Shown: positions 8,275 to 17,625 of the stretch, piece after piece | Position numbering within the stretch: the stretch's first letter is position 1 | How the letters are laid out: every line of letters starts with the position of its first letter | Assembly (NCBI GenBank): GCA_005518185.1 | Contig: RKSN01000001.1 | Location: 558,501 to 622,500, forward strand | Source of the DNA: Chakrabartia godavariana | GTDB taxonomy: Bacteria > Pseudomonadota > Alphaproteobacteria > Sphingomonadales > Sphingomonadaceae | Reading direction: 5' to 3' | DNA length: 64,000 nucleotides | The notes under the pieces: model-generated | The model's input: the letters and a program-made list of their open reading frames with translations, nothing else | What the model was told of the DNA's origin: nothing | The model's database searches: none | Position numbers and translations under genes: made by a program

Positions 8275-9234
8275 TCAGAGTTTCAGACGTTCCCGCGCGG
8301 CGAGATATTCGCGCTCCAGCCGGTCAACGCGCTCGGCGACCGTTTCCACCTTCTTGATGACGCCGATGCCCTGACCCGAGCCCCAGATGTCGCGCCACGC
8401 CTTGGCATCGGTGTTCCCGCCGGAGCCAAAGTTCATGGTGCTGATGTCGCCCTTGGGCAGGTTGTCGGGATCAAGACCCGCATTGACGATCGACTGGCGC
8501 AGGTAATTGCCGTGAACGCCGGTAAACAGGTCGGAATAGACGATGTCCGACGCGCGGCCCTCAACGATGCCTTCCTTGTAGCCGTCATCGGCGCGGGCTT
8601 CGGCGGTGGCGATCCACGGTGTGCCGATATAGGCAAAGTCTGCGCCCATGGCCTGTGCCGCGAGGACGGCGCCGCCATTGGCAATGGAACCCGACAGGGC
8701 GACCGGCCCATCAAACCATTCGCGGATTTCCTGCACGATGGCGAAGGGGGAGAGGCGACCGGCATGGCCCCCGGCGCCAGCGGCAACCGGGATGAGGCCC
8801 GTCGCGCCTTTTTCAATCGCCTTGCGGGCAAAGCGGTCATCGATGACGTCGTGCAGCGTGACGCCGCCCCATTTGGTCACCGCGGCGTTCAGGTCCTCGC
8901 GCGCACCGAGCGAGGTGATGATCACGGGCACCTGCCACTTTTCGCAGGTCACCATGTCCTCTTCCCAACGGTTGTTGGATTTGTGGACGATCTGGTTGAC
9001 CGCATAGGGCGCCGCCGGGCGATCCGGGTTGGCGCGGTTCCAGGCCGCGAGCTCTTCCGTGATCTGGTGGATCCATTCATCCAGCTGCGCCTGCGGGCGC
9101 GCGTTCAGCGCCGGGAAGGACCCGACAATGCCCGCCTTGCACTGGGCGATGACGAGTTCGGGACCCGACACGATGAAGAGGGGGGAGCCGATGATCGGCA
9201 GGCGGAGGCGGTCAAATACGGCTGGGACTGTCAT
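8275..9234 (-). CDS. NAD(P)H-dependent flavin oxidoreductase / nitronate monooxygenase
   Basis: 319-residue TIM-barrel flavoprotein of the NMO/2-nitropropane dioxygenase family, which oxidises nitronates using FMN. Seen: PIIGSPLFIVSGPELVIAQ at the N terminus, GATGLIPVAAGAGGHAG (the Gly-rich FMN-phosphate loop), and ALSGSIANGGAVLAAQAMGADFAYIGT. The family also contains enoyl-ACP reductases such as FabK, and this protein could act on another substrate. Ends flush with the AI-2E transporter gene on the other strand. Confidence 0.87.
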   Translation of the reverse strand: MTVPAVFDRLRLPIIGSPLFIVSGPELVIAQCKAGIVGSFPALNARPQAQLDEWIHQITEELAAWNRANPDRPAAPYAVNQIVHKSNNRWEEDMVTCEKWQVPVIITSLGAREDLNAAVTKWGGVTLHDVIDDRFARKAIEKGATGLIPVAAGAGGHAGRLSPFAIVQEIREWFDGPVALSGSIANGGAVLAAQAMGADFAYIGTPWIATAEARADDGYKEGIVEGRASDIVYSDLFTGVHGNYLRQSIVNAGLDPDNLPKGDISTMNFGSGGNTDAKAWRDIWGSGQGIGVIKKVETVAERVDRLEREYLAARERLKL

Positions 9235-9290
9235 AGGTCAGTTTCTTGCCGAAACGCGTTCGCGCTGTCCAGCCTGACCTTACGTGCACG

Positions 9291-10586
9291 TCAACTTTTG
9301 TTCAATTCCGTGCGCAGCCGGTCCCAATAGGCCAGCCGTTCCTGCACCTTGGCTTCGAAACCGCGCGGGGAGGGGGCGTAAAAGCGCTGCGGGCTCATCT
9401 CGTCCGGCCAGTAATTGTCGCCGCTGAAGGCGCCGTCCTTGTCATGGTCATAGGCATAGCCTTTCCCATAGCCGAGGTCCTTCATCATCCGTGTGGGCGC
9501 GTTGACGATGTTCATCGGCGGCATCAGCGATCCGGTGTCGCGCGCCGATCTCCACGCGGCCTTCTGCGCGGCGTAAACGGCGTTCGATTTGGGTGCGGTC
9601 GCCAGATAGAGGCAGGCCTGCACGATGGCGAGTTCGCCTTCCGGGCTGCCGAGGAAATCATAGGCGTCCTTGGCCGCCAGACACTGCACCAGCGCCTGCG
9701 GATCGGCGAGGCCGATGTCCTCGCTCGCAAAGCGGACAAGGCGGCGCAGCACGTAGAGCGGTTCCTCGCCCGCCACGAGCATCCGCGCGAGGTAATAAAG
9801 GGCCGCCTGCGGATCGGAGCCGCGCAGGCTTTTGTGGAGCGCGGAGATGAGGTTGTAATGCCCCTCCCGGTCCTTGTCATAGACCGGCATCCGGCGATGC
9901 AGCAGCTCGGCGAGCGCCTGCGGGTCGAGCGGGCCGTCCACGCGGATCGAAAATAGCGTCTCCGCCTGATTGAGCAGGAAGCGCCCGTCCCCGTCGGCCG
10001 AAGCGATCAGCGCAGCGCGCGCATCGGGCGTCAGTGGCAGCGGACGGTCCAGCAAAGCCTCGGCGCGCGCAAGCAGCGTGTCGAGCGCGTCCGCCCCGAG
10101 CCGGTGGAGCACCAGCACCTGCGTCCGGCTGAGCACGGCGGCATTCAGCTCAAAGCTCGGATTCTCGGTGGTCGCCCCCACGAGCGTGACCGTGCCTTTT
10201 TCGACAAAGGGGAGGAATCCGTCCTGCTGCGCGCGGTTGAAGCGGTGAATTTCGTCCACGAAGAGCAGCGTGCCTTGCCCGGTCCGGGCATGGTCTTCGG
10301 CTGCGGCAAACGCCTTTTTGAGGTCCGCCACGCCGGAGAACACCGCCGACAGCGGCTCGAAGCGCAGGCCCACGGCATCGGCGAGGAGGCGTGCAATCGT
10401 CGTCTTGCCCGTACCCGGCGGCCCCCACAGGATCATCGAAGAGAGCTTGCCCGCGGCAAGCATCCGGCCAATCGCGCCGGACGGGCCGGTCAGATGTTCC
10501 TGTCCGACAACGTCGCTGATCGTCTGCGGGCGCAGGCGCTCGGCGAGCGGCGGGGTGGGGGCCTCCTGACCGAAAAGGTCAGTCAC
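9291..10586 (-). CDS. rarA: replication-associated recombination protein A (RarA/MgsA)
   Basis: AAA+ ATPase of about 431 residues that acts at stalled forks and on gapped DNA. Walker A is ILWGPPGTGKTT, Walker B is LLFVDEIHRF, sensor 1 follows in LVGATTENPSFELN; the C-terminal MgsA domain has the usual SALHKSLRGSDPQAALYYLARML. I use the GTG giving MTDLFGQEAP because RarA proteins begin near this DLF motif; the GTGACTGA arrangement overlaps the upstream glycosyltransferase stop by eight bases. An ATG at 10601 would add MPGHG. Confidence 0.93.
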   Translation of the reverse strand: MTDLFGQEAPTPPLAERLRPQTISDVVGQEHLTGPSGAIGRMLAAGKLSSMILWGPPGTGKTTIARLLADAVGLRFEPLSAVFSGVADLKKAFAAAEDHARTGQGTLLFVDEIHRFNRAQQDGFLPFVEKGTVTLVGATTENPSFELNAAVLSRTQVLVLHRLGADALDTLLARAEALLDRPLPLTPDARAALIASADGDGRFLLNQAETLFSIRVDGPLDPQALAELLHRRMPVYDKDREGHYNLISALHKSLRGSDPQAALYYLARMLVAGEEPLYVLRRLVRFASEDIGLADPQALVQCLAAKDAYDFLGSPEGELAIVQACLYLATAPKSNAVYAAQKAAWRSARDTGSLMPPMNIVNAPTRMMKDLGYGKGYAYDHDKDGAFSGDNYWPDEMSPQRFYAPSPRGFEAKVQERLAYWDRLRTELNKS

Positions 10587-11742
10587 GCCGTGCCCCGGCA
10601 TTCTGGCGCAGCAGCCGGTGATAGGTTTCAAGCACCGCGTGGTTCACGCGGTCCCAGTCATAGGCGCTGCTGGCCTCGGCGCCTGCTGCGCCGTGTTTGA
10701 GACGCAAGCTTGCGTCGGTGCAGTAGGTCGCCAAAGCGTCGGCATAACCGGAGATCGAGCCGGGTTTGATGAGCCGCCCCGTGACGCCGTCCAGAACCAG
10801 ACTTTCGCTGCCCGTTGCGCGCGCGGCCACGACGGGAATCGCGCAAGCCATTGTTTCCAGTGTGACGTTGCCAAACGTCTCGGTGACCGACGGGTTGAAG
10901 AGCATGTCCATCGAGGCCACCGCCCGCCCAAGATCGGCGCCGGACTGGAACCCGACAAAGACGCCATTCTGCAAGCGGCTTTCGAACCAGTCGCGTGCAG
11001 GGCCTTCTCCGATCACCACCACACGGTGGCGCACGCCCTTGGCGCGCAGGGCGTCAATGGCATCGGAAAAGACGTCGAGACCCTTTTCCATGACGAGGCG
11101 GCCGAGAAAGCCGATCACCGGCTCGTCATCGGCAATGCCCAGCGCCTGCCGCCAGGCCAGATCGCGGCGCCCCGGATTGAAGATGCTGGTGTCGATGCCG
11201 CGCGCCCAGATGCCGATGTCATAGCTCATGCGCTGCTCACGCATCACCTGGGCCATCGATTCCGAAGGGGCGACAACTGCATCGCAGCGCCGGTAAAAGC
11301 GCCGCAGCAGCGCTTCGACCGCAGGCTCCATGAAGGCGAGGCCATAATAGCGCGGATAGGTCTCAAAGCGCGTGTGCATTGAGGCCAGAACCGGAATGTC
11401 GCGCTTGCGGGCCCAGCTGATTGCGCGATGGCCGAGGATGTCGGGCGCCGCGACATGGACGATATTGGGGGCGAACGCCTTCAGGTCGCGCCGCGCGGCG
11501 GGCGTCAGGCCCAGCGCCATGCGATATTCCCCGCGCCCCAGCGGCAGCGCGATGGAGCGGACGCTGACCAGATCGCCGGTGGGCGGAAAATCGGGTGAGT
11601 CGGTTGTCGGCGAATAGATGCGGACGTCGGCGCCGTTGCGCAGGAGATAGCCGACCAGCCGGTTGAGCGCCTGATTGGCGCCGTCACGGACATAGTTGTA
11701 GTTGCCGCTGAACATGGCAATGCGGGGGCGCTGAGACATCAT
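10579..11742 (-). CDS. GT4-family glycosyltransferase
   Basis: About 387 residues in two Rossmann-like halves. The N-terminal half starts RIAMFSGNYNYVRDGANQALNRL and has the acceptor-side motif ASMHTRFETYPRYY; the C-terminal half has GFLGRLVMEKGLDVF, VVIGEGPARDWFE and the nucleotide-sugar EX7E motif in ETFGNVTLETMACAIPVV. Pattern is closest to GT4 enzymes that build glycolipids (MgtA/SqdX/PimB type), so a membrane lipid or exopolysaccharide acceptor is plausible, but the substrate is not determinable. Two adjacent ATGs (11742, 11739) can start it; longer upstream frames lack family similarity. Confidence 0.85.
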   Translation of the reverse strand: MMSQRPRIAMFSGNYNYVRDGANQALNRLVGYLLRNGADVRIYSPTTDSPDFPPTGDLVSVRSIALPLGRGEYRMALGLTPAARRDLKAFAPNIVHVAAPDILGHRAISWARKRDIPVLASMHTRFETYPRYYGLAFMEPAVEALLRRFYRRCDAVVAPSESMAQVMREQRMSYDIGIWARGIDTSIFNPGRRDLAWRQALGIADDEPVIGFLGRLVMEKGLDVFSDAIDALRAKGVRHRVVVIGEGPARDWFESRLQNGVFVGFQSGADLGRAVASMDMLFNPSVTETFGNVTLETMACAIPVVAARATGSESLVLDGVTGRLIKPGSISGYADALATYCTDASLRLKHGAAGAEASSAYDWDRVNHAVLETYHRLLRQNAGARRD

Positions 11743-11764
11743 GGCGTGCCCGATAGCCGAAAGG

Positions 11765-12460
11765 TCAGTCGAACGAAAGTTCTGCCCAGACCGGCAGGTG
11801 GTCCGAAGCGCGGCGTGCCTTGAGGCTGTGGTGCGTGCCCGAGGCGCGGATATGAATGCCATGGCTCACGAAGATGCGGTCAAGGCGCGCGACAGGCCGC
11901 TGGCTGTGATAGCTCGGCCCGGTATGGGCATCGTGGTGCCGCCCGATAAATTCCCCCAAACACCCGCCCTGACGCGACCATTCATTGAGATCGCCCATCA
12001 GGATGGAGGGCATGTCGGGCACGCGGCCATCAATGTGGGCGAGGACCGAACGGACCTGCTGGCGCCGGCGCAGGCCGGACAGGTCGAGATGCATGCCGAC
12101 GATCCGCAAACTGTGGTTTTTCCAAGTTAAATCGGCAACGACCGCGCCGCGTGGTTCGATCATCGGCAGGTGAATGACATCATGGCCGACGATCGTGACT
12201 GTCCGCCGGACGAGGATCGCATTGCCGTGATGGCCTATGGAATCGGGCCGCGTGTCAAATGGAACGGGGACATAGTCGGTATGCGCTGCGATCAGATCGA
12301 GCGGCAGGGCAGAGATGCGCTTGCCAAAGCGGCGGTCGGCTTCCTGCAGGGCGACGATATCGGCATCGACTTCGTTCAGCACGTCTAGCACCCGTTCGGG
12401 GCGGCGCAGCCGGTCCGTGCCGATCCCTTTGCGGATATTGTAGCTTGCGACCTTCAGCAT
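11765..12460 (-). CDS. endonuclease/exonuclease/phosphatase (EEP) family protein
   Basis: 231-residue metal-dependent phosphohydrolase. Motifs in order: VASYNIRKGIG (metal Asn), IVALQEAD (metal Glu), GMHLDLS, MGDLNEW (DxN), and the terminal SDHLPVWAEL (catalytic Asp-His). No signal peptide is apparent, so it is probably cytoplasmic. Substrates in this family range from DNA to inositol phosphates and lipid head groups; being 22 bases before a glycosyltransferase gene leaves a role in envelope lipid metabolism open but unproven. Confidence 0.84.
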   Translation of the reverse strand: MLKVASYNIRKGIGTDRLRRPERVLDVLNEVDADIVALQEADRRFGKRISALPLDLIAAHTDYVPVPFDTRPDSIGHHGNAILVRRTVTIVGHDVIHLPMIEPRGAVVADLTWKNHSLRIVGMHLDLSGLRRRQQVRSVLAHIDGRVPDMPSILMGDLNEWSRQGGCLGEFIGRHHDAHTGPSYHSQRPVARLDRIFVSHGIHIRASGTHHSLKARRASDHLPVWAELSFD

Positions 12461-12486
12461 GAAGTGTCGGGATAGCGGTCACCGCG

Positions 12487-15400
12487 TCAGCGGCCAAGCC
12501 CCAGTCCGGCGAGCAGGCCCTGATCGAATTTAAGGCGCAGCGTCACAAACGGCCCGCTGCGCGTGTAGCGCGCCGCGTCATAATCGCGGTCGCTAAAGCC
12601 AGTCACGTTGTAACCCACGGAAACGTAACCGTTCTTCATCGCGGCAATGCCGATAGTCGGACCGGCGGACCAGCTGAACGCGCTGCCCTTCGGGTTCTGG
12701 CGCAGGCTGCCGGAAAAGCCGAGATCGATGCCCTTGCCAATGTCATAGCGCAGATCAGTCCCGAACAGATTGCTCAGGCCCTTCAGGTCGTCCGCGCCGA
12801 ACTTGTCGAACACATAGCGGGCGCCCCAGAAGAAGGAGACTTCGCTGCGGTTCTGATATTCATCCCCGACCTTCGCGACCGGCGACCAGTTGAGGCTGAA
12901 GCTGTTGACGATGCGCTGCGACTTTACGTTGCCATCGATGGTGAGCGGCACGCCGCCAATCGGACCCGCTTCGCCATAGACCGCGTTGCGCGCAACGTCG
13001 TTCCGGAACTCGAGCTTGTTGAGCAGCGAGAACCGGCTCTCGCTCGGGCGATGGGCCCAGCTGAGCGCCAGCGATGTTGTTTCCGTCTGAACGCCGTTCT
13101 TGCCCGAGGCCTTCGTCCAGGTGAACTGGCCGCCCATTGCACGCCCTTCGCCGATCTGGCGCAGGATGGCTGTGGTCAGGCCATAACGGTCCCCGGTTTC
13201 GGCCGTCCGCACTTCGGCGCGTCCCGTCCAGCTCCAGCGGTCGCCGCGATAGGTGGCACCCGCCGTCACCGCGGTGAAGTCTTCGGTCAGCGTTCCGTCA
13301 CCGCTGCCGATGAAACCGCCGGAGGACACCGGATGGGCCTTGTTCAGCACCTTTGAGGCATCCACGCCGCCCAGCGTCTTGTTGGCGTCCATCGTAAAGT
13401 CGAGCGTCAGCGTCTTGCTCACCGGCAGCGACTGGGACAGGCCGAACGCTGCAAAGCTGCGCGGGCCATATTCGGAGATGTCCTGCCGGTTGAGGCTGGA
13501 GGTGAAGCGCCCACCTGCCCACGGCTTCAGGTCAAAGCCGATCCGCGCCGTGCGGGCATCCACGGATTGTCCGTCTGCAATCTCATAGGTGCCAACCAGA
13601 GTGACATCGTCACTGAAGGCATAGCGTGCGCCGAACTTGTGCCGGGCCGGGAAATCGATGCTGTTGTTCCTGTCCGCCAGCGGAATTTCCGTCTGCGCAT
13701 CAAGCTCCAGCTTGTTGTCGAAGAAGCGCTTGGCTGCCCCGAACTGGGCGATCGTCGAACTCTGCGTGCGGCCATCCGCCAGCCGGTCGGACGCGACCGT
13801 CAGGCCCGACCGCAGGTCGACCGACTTTGCGCGATATTCGATGAGCGCCTTGGCGGCGTCACGCTTGGAGATGTCGTTCAGATATTCCTCATGCCAGGCG
13901 CTGCCGGTCAGCGTCAGCTGCTGCGTCATGCGCACGCGGCCGTCCACGCCCATCTTGCGCGTGCCATTCTCTCCGCCATTGGTCTGGCCGACGCCAAAGC
14001 CCGATTCCTGTTCACGGGCATAGGCCAGCACGTCGAACTTGGAGCCATGATGTTCGGCCTCGACCAGCCAGGCCGTGCTGGTGCCGGCGGCCTGCATCGT
14101 GCCCATGGCCTTGGCCTGCTGGTCGCTCAGCGCGACTTCAGCGCGGACTTCGGTATTCTCATTGGGCCGGAAGCGCACATCGACCCCGCCGAGCGAGGTG
14201 CGCAGATTGTCATCCTCGTCGTGGATCGCAGTTGCCGCCACCTGAAGCGTCTTGGCGCTGTTGTTCCACGACACCCGGCCACCCGCATTCACCACGCGCT
14301 GGGCGACGCCGTCCACGTCGTAATCAGCAATGATGAACTGCGGATCGAGGCCCGAGGACCGGCTGAGCACCGGTTCACGGAAGCGGAGCGTGCCCGCTAC
14401 ATAGTCGATGTCATAGTCGATATGGCGCACGAGCGTGCGGCTCTCGACGATCCGGTCGGACCGCAGACGGTCACGGGTCTCGATCACGATCCGCTCGCTA
14501 TTGGGCAGGATGTCGCGCGCGGCCAGTGCATAAGGCCCTGTCAGGCCATTACCCTGGATCTCCTCGCGCCGATGACGATAGGGCGTGTCGGCGGCAAAGG
14601 CCGTTGCGCCGAACCGGTCATTCTTGAATTCCGCCTTCACCCCGTTGAATGAGCGGACGTATCGGGTCAGCTGGGCTTCCCCCAGACCCGTTTCATAGTC
14701 GCCGAACAGCGCATAGAATTGCGGGCGTTCCAGCTTAAGATAGAGGCGACGCACGCTGGCTGCGTCAAAGCGGCGCTGCGTACGGTCTGCAAAGACGGTG
14801 TAATAGGCATCCGGATCGATGATCCCGCCAAAGCGCGTGTCATCCTTGTCCTTGTCGCTGTCATACGACATGGTCATCAGCCATTTGCCCTTGATCCGGC
14901 CCTTTGCGTAGAGCGCCAGACGCGCATCCGTGTACCAGTTCTGGCCATTGGCGCCGAGCTTTTCGGTCCGCGTCTCCAGCGTGTTGAAGCCGGTCGTGCC
15001 GGCCGCAAAGCCGACAATCGTCCAGGGCCGCTTGCCGGGGTCGAGCCAGGCATCGATGCGCTCCGTGCGGACCACGTCACGGTCGCGCAGGGGCAGGGTG
15101 ATGCTGAGCGAGCCCGAGGTCGTGGTCGGCTCGAGTTCGATATAGGCAATGCCGTCATCGCCCTCGACGCGCCACACGGGCTTCGCCCGTTCCAGACCCG
15201 ACAGCTGACGCGCGGCCTGCGCATCGGCCTCCACGGCGGCGTAATAAGGGGCAGGGACGGTGAAATCGCCGGTCAGGCCCTGTGCGACCGGCCGTCCGTC
15301 ACGGTCCGTCAGCTTCAGGGCAATCACCGGGCGGGTCACGCCATCGGCGACGAGAACCGACTTGGTCCGGTCCAGCACCGCGTGCATCGGGCTGGAGGAG

Positions 15401-17574
15401 AAGAACACCGTCCGCGACAGGCGTTCGACCACCGTGCCATTCGCGTCGACGATCTCTGCCGTCAGCTTCGTTTCACGGCTGGGCAGTTCCACGCCGCGCC
15501 ACAGGCTGATAGCGATCGTGCCGCTGCCGTCCTTCTTTGCGCCGTCAAAGGCGAGGGCAGGGACCGGCTGGCCATTGGCGAAGAGCTTCACCGACTGGCC
15601 GGGCAGATGCTTGATCGCCACGCGGACCGCCTTGGTGCGCGGGTTATGATCCTCTTCGGGGAAGAGCCAGGCAATGCCCGGCGTCTGGCCCGCAAACCAG
15701 TCACGTGTGGCACCTGCGGCTTCGGCCGCGCTGGGCGCTGCCGCGCGGTGGGCGCTGGCGCCGGACAGGCGTGCTGCGTTCTCGCCGGGCATCGTGCGGA
15801 AGTCCGCACGAAGCAGCGCACCGCCACGCCCTTCGACAAAGCGGGAGATTGCGCTGCCGGCGCTGCGCGCGTTGACCGCGCACTGGGCCGGGATCTGGCC
15901 TTCCGGCAGCGTTGCCGGATCAATCTGGACCACGTGCAGGCCGGGCAGGACGCCTTCGAAGTGATAGCGCCCGTCGCTGTCGGTCACGGCATAGCTGCCA
16001 TCCTCCAGCATGACGCGGACGTTTGCGATGCCCTTGGCCTTGGCCGGATCGACCGTGCAGCCACCGTCGGTGATCTGCCCGATGATGGTGATGCGGTCGC
16101 CCAGCGTGTCACGCGCGATGCGGACTGAGGCGTCCGCTACCGCCGTTTGCGTGCCGCGATTGTCCGTCGCGCTCGCAAGGTTGGTGGCGTTGCCGGGCTG
16201 CGCATCCGGCCGGATTTCAACGACATAGGTCAGGTAACCCATCTTGCCCGCGGCGAGCGGCGGGGCTGCTGCCTTCAGCGTGCGCCCGTCGGCGCTGATC
16301 GTGTAATCAACCTTTGTGCCGTCGAAGCGGACCGTGTCCGGCTTCAGCCGCATGGCGTCGGGCAGGATGTCGGTGACCGTGATCGCACCCGTCGCGCGCG
16401 CCGCGTCGCCGTTGCGCAGTTCCACACGGAACTGGATCGCGTCGCCGGGTACGGCGGTTGGTTGCGACGCCGTCTTCCGGATAGATAGCGGAATGCCCGG
16501 CCTGTCGACCGGGATGTCGATCCTGACCGGCGCCGGATCGCTTAGCGTGAACACCTCTCCATAAGAAGCGCCCGCCAATGTAAAGGGCTGCCCATCCGGC
16601 CTTCGCAGCGCGGCCAGATATTGCGGCGCGGACTTTGACGGCGCGGTATAGGGTGTCGGAGGCTCGACGACGAGGCGGTATTGACCGGGCCGCGCGAACG
16701 GGAACCGGTAGTCGCCAGGATCGAAGCGGTAGGTGACACCGCTGCTGTCGGTGACCGTGGATCCCGTCACCAGGCTCGACGGAAAGCTGGAAACCCCATC
16801 ATCTCCAAAGACTTGCGCGGGCTGGCCCGTCGCTGCGTTCACCAGGGTGACGCGCGTTCCGGGCACCGGCGCACCGTCGCCGCTGTCAAAGACAACGCCA
16901 TAGGGATCGATGAGGACTTCCAGCGCAGACTGCGCGATCAGCGAGCCCGTGACCGGGTCATGCGATTCAAGCGTCAGTCGTTCCCCCGGGAACAGGGACA
17001 GTCGGCAATCGCCGGAAACAGCCGTCGGGGGGATCGAGGCTGTTGGGATGATCCCTGCAAAAACGCCGCTATTGGGCGCTGTTTCAGTAACGAGAAGCGT
17101 TTCGGAGTCGCCCGAAGGGGTCTGGAGACGCACGGAAATGGTCTCGGCGACGTTCGGGTCCTGATTGTCGTGCGCAGAGGTGATGGCCACCACAAGTGGT
17201 TCACCTGCGCGGATCTGGTTTGACTGTTCCAGCTGCGCCGGATTGAGGCTGACGCCGGACCAGACACCATCCAGGGCCAATGTGCGGATGCCGCCGGAGC
17301 CGTGGCACTGCGTTGTCGGCACCACGAGCGGCGTTCCATCGCCTTTAGCGAGCTGATAGGTCGTCAGCGTCACGGCGGGCGCGCTCAGATCGACCACCAG
17401 ATCGACGCGGTTGGACAGCGTGGAGAGCGTTTTGCCCTGCGACTGCCACTCGATGCGCGCAATGTTGGAAATGACCATCGTATCTTGCGCCGACGCGGGT
17501 GCGGCGGCAGCCCCGATAAGGGCCACCGCCATCCCGACCATCCAGGCGAAGAGATGATGGATCGTGTTACGCAT
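12487..17574 (-). CDS. giant outer-membrane-type protein with DUF11 and SdrD-B-like domains and a predicted C-terminal barrel
   Basis: 1695 residues. Signal peptide about 1-29 (AAAAPASAQ cleavage). Then a short module (ISNIARIEW...SNRVDLVVD) also found at the start of the two DUF11 proteins upstream. A DUF11 domain begins near residue 363 (IRKTASQPTAVPGD). A prealbumin/SdrD-B-like domain follows near 495-555 (VRVMLEDGSYAVTDSDGRY). An Ig-like segment lies around 700-830. From about 850 to the end the chain is rich in alternating, aromatic-ended strands (for example RLYLKLERPQFYALFGDYETGL), as in large outer-membrane beta-barrels, and ends YTRSGPFVTLRLKFDQ. No TonB box was recognised. Function is unknown; last gene of the DUF11 cluster. 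Confidence 0.75.
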   Translation of the reverse strand: MRNTIHHLFAWMVGMAVALIGAAAAPASAQDTMVISNIARIEWQSQGKTLSTLSNRVDLVVDLSAPAVTLTTYQLAKGDGTPLVVPTTQCHGSGGIRTLALDGVWSGVSLNPAQLEQSNQIRAGEPLVVAITSAHDNQDPNVAETISVRLQTPSGDSETLLVTETAPNSGVFAGIIPTASIPPTAVSGDCRLSLFPGERLTLESHDPVTGSLIAQSALEVLIDPYGVVFDSGDGAPVPGTRVTLVNAATGQPAQVFGDDGVSSFPSSLVTGSTVTDSSGVTYRFDPGDYRFPFARPGQYRLVVEPPTPYTAPSKSAPQYLAALRRPDGQPFTLAGASYGEVFTLSDPAPVRIDIPVDRPGIPLSIRKTASQPTAVPGDAIQFRVELRNGDAARATGAITVTDILPDAMRLKPDTVRFDGTKVDYTISADGRTLKAAAPPLAAGKMGYLTYVVEIRPDAQPGNATNLASATDNRGTQTAVADASVRIARDTLGDRITIIGQITDGGCTVDPAKAKGIANVRVMLEDGSYAVTDSDGRYHFEGVLPGLHVVQIDPATLPEGQIPAQCAVNARSAGSAISRFVEGRGGALLRADFRTMPGENAARLSGASAHRAAAPSAAEAAGATRDWFAGQTPGIAWLFPEEDHNPRTKAVRVAIKHLPGQSVKLFANGQPVPALAFDGAKKDGSGTIAISLWRGVELPSRETKLTAEIVDANGTVVERLSRTVFFSSSPMHAVLDRTKSVLVADGVTRPVIALKLTDRDGRPVAQGLTGDFTVPAPYYAAVEADAQAARQLSGLERAKPVWRVEGDDGIAYIELEPTTTSGSLSITLPLRDRDVVRTERIDAWLDPGKRPWTIVGFAAGTTGFNTLETRTEKLGANGQNWYTDARLALYAKGRIKGKWLMTMSYDSDKDKDDTRFGGIIDPDAYYTVFADRTQRRFDAASVRRLYLKLERPQFYALFGDYETGLGEAQLTRYVRSFNGVKAEFKNDRFGATAFAADTPYRHRREEIQGNGLTGPYALAARDILPNSERIVIETRDRLRSDRIVESRTLVRHIDYDIDYVAGTLRFREPVLSRSSGLDPQFIIADYDVDGVAQRVVNAGGRVSWNNSAKTLQVAATAIHDEDDNLRTSLGGVDVRFRPNENTEVRAEVALSDQQAKAMGTMQAAGTSTAWLVEAEHHGSKFDVLAYAREQESGFGVGQTNGGENGTRKMGVDGRVRMTQQLTLTGSAWHEEYLNDISKRDAAKALIEYRAKSVDLRSGLTVASDRLADGRTQSSTIAQFGAAKRFFDNKLELDAQTEIPLADRNNSIDFPARHKFGARYAFSDDVTLVGTYEIADGQSVDARTARIGFDLKPWAGGRFTSSLNRQDISEYGPRSFAAFGLSQSLPVSKTLTLDFTMDANKTLGGVDASKVLNKAHPVSSGGFIGSGDGTLTEDFTAVTAGATYRGDRWSWTGRAEVRTAETGDRYGLTTAILRQIGEGRAMGGQFTWTKASGKNGVQTETTSLALSWAHRPSESRFSLLNKLEFRNDVARNAVYGEAGPIGGVPLTIDGNVKSQRIVNSFSLNWSPVAKVGDEYQNRSEVSFFWGARYVFDKFGADDLKGLSNLFGTDLRYDIGKGIDLGFSGSLRQNPKGSAFSWSAGPTIGIAAMKNGYVSVGYNVTGFSDRDYDAARYTRSGPFVTLRLKFDQGLLAGLGLGR

Positions 17575-17589
17575 ACACGGTGGACTGAG

Positions 17590-17611
17590 CGGAGGCCGCA
17601 GGCGACCTCCG
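17590..17611 (-). other. stem-loop between DUF11 protein B and the giant barrel gene
   Basis: Perfect arms CGGAGG and CCTCCG enclose ten bases in the 51-base gap of the cluster. No T-run follows, so it is not a standard terminator. It could stabilise the upstream message or partly attenuate read-through to the barrel gene. Confidence 0.4.
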
Positions 17612-17625
17612 GTTCAGCGATCCGA

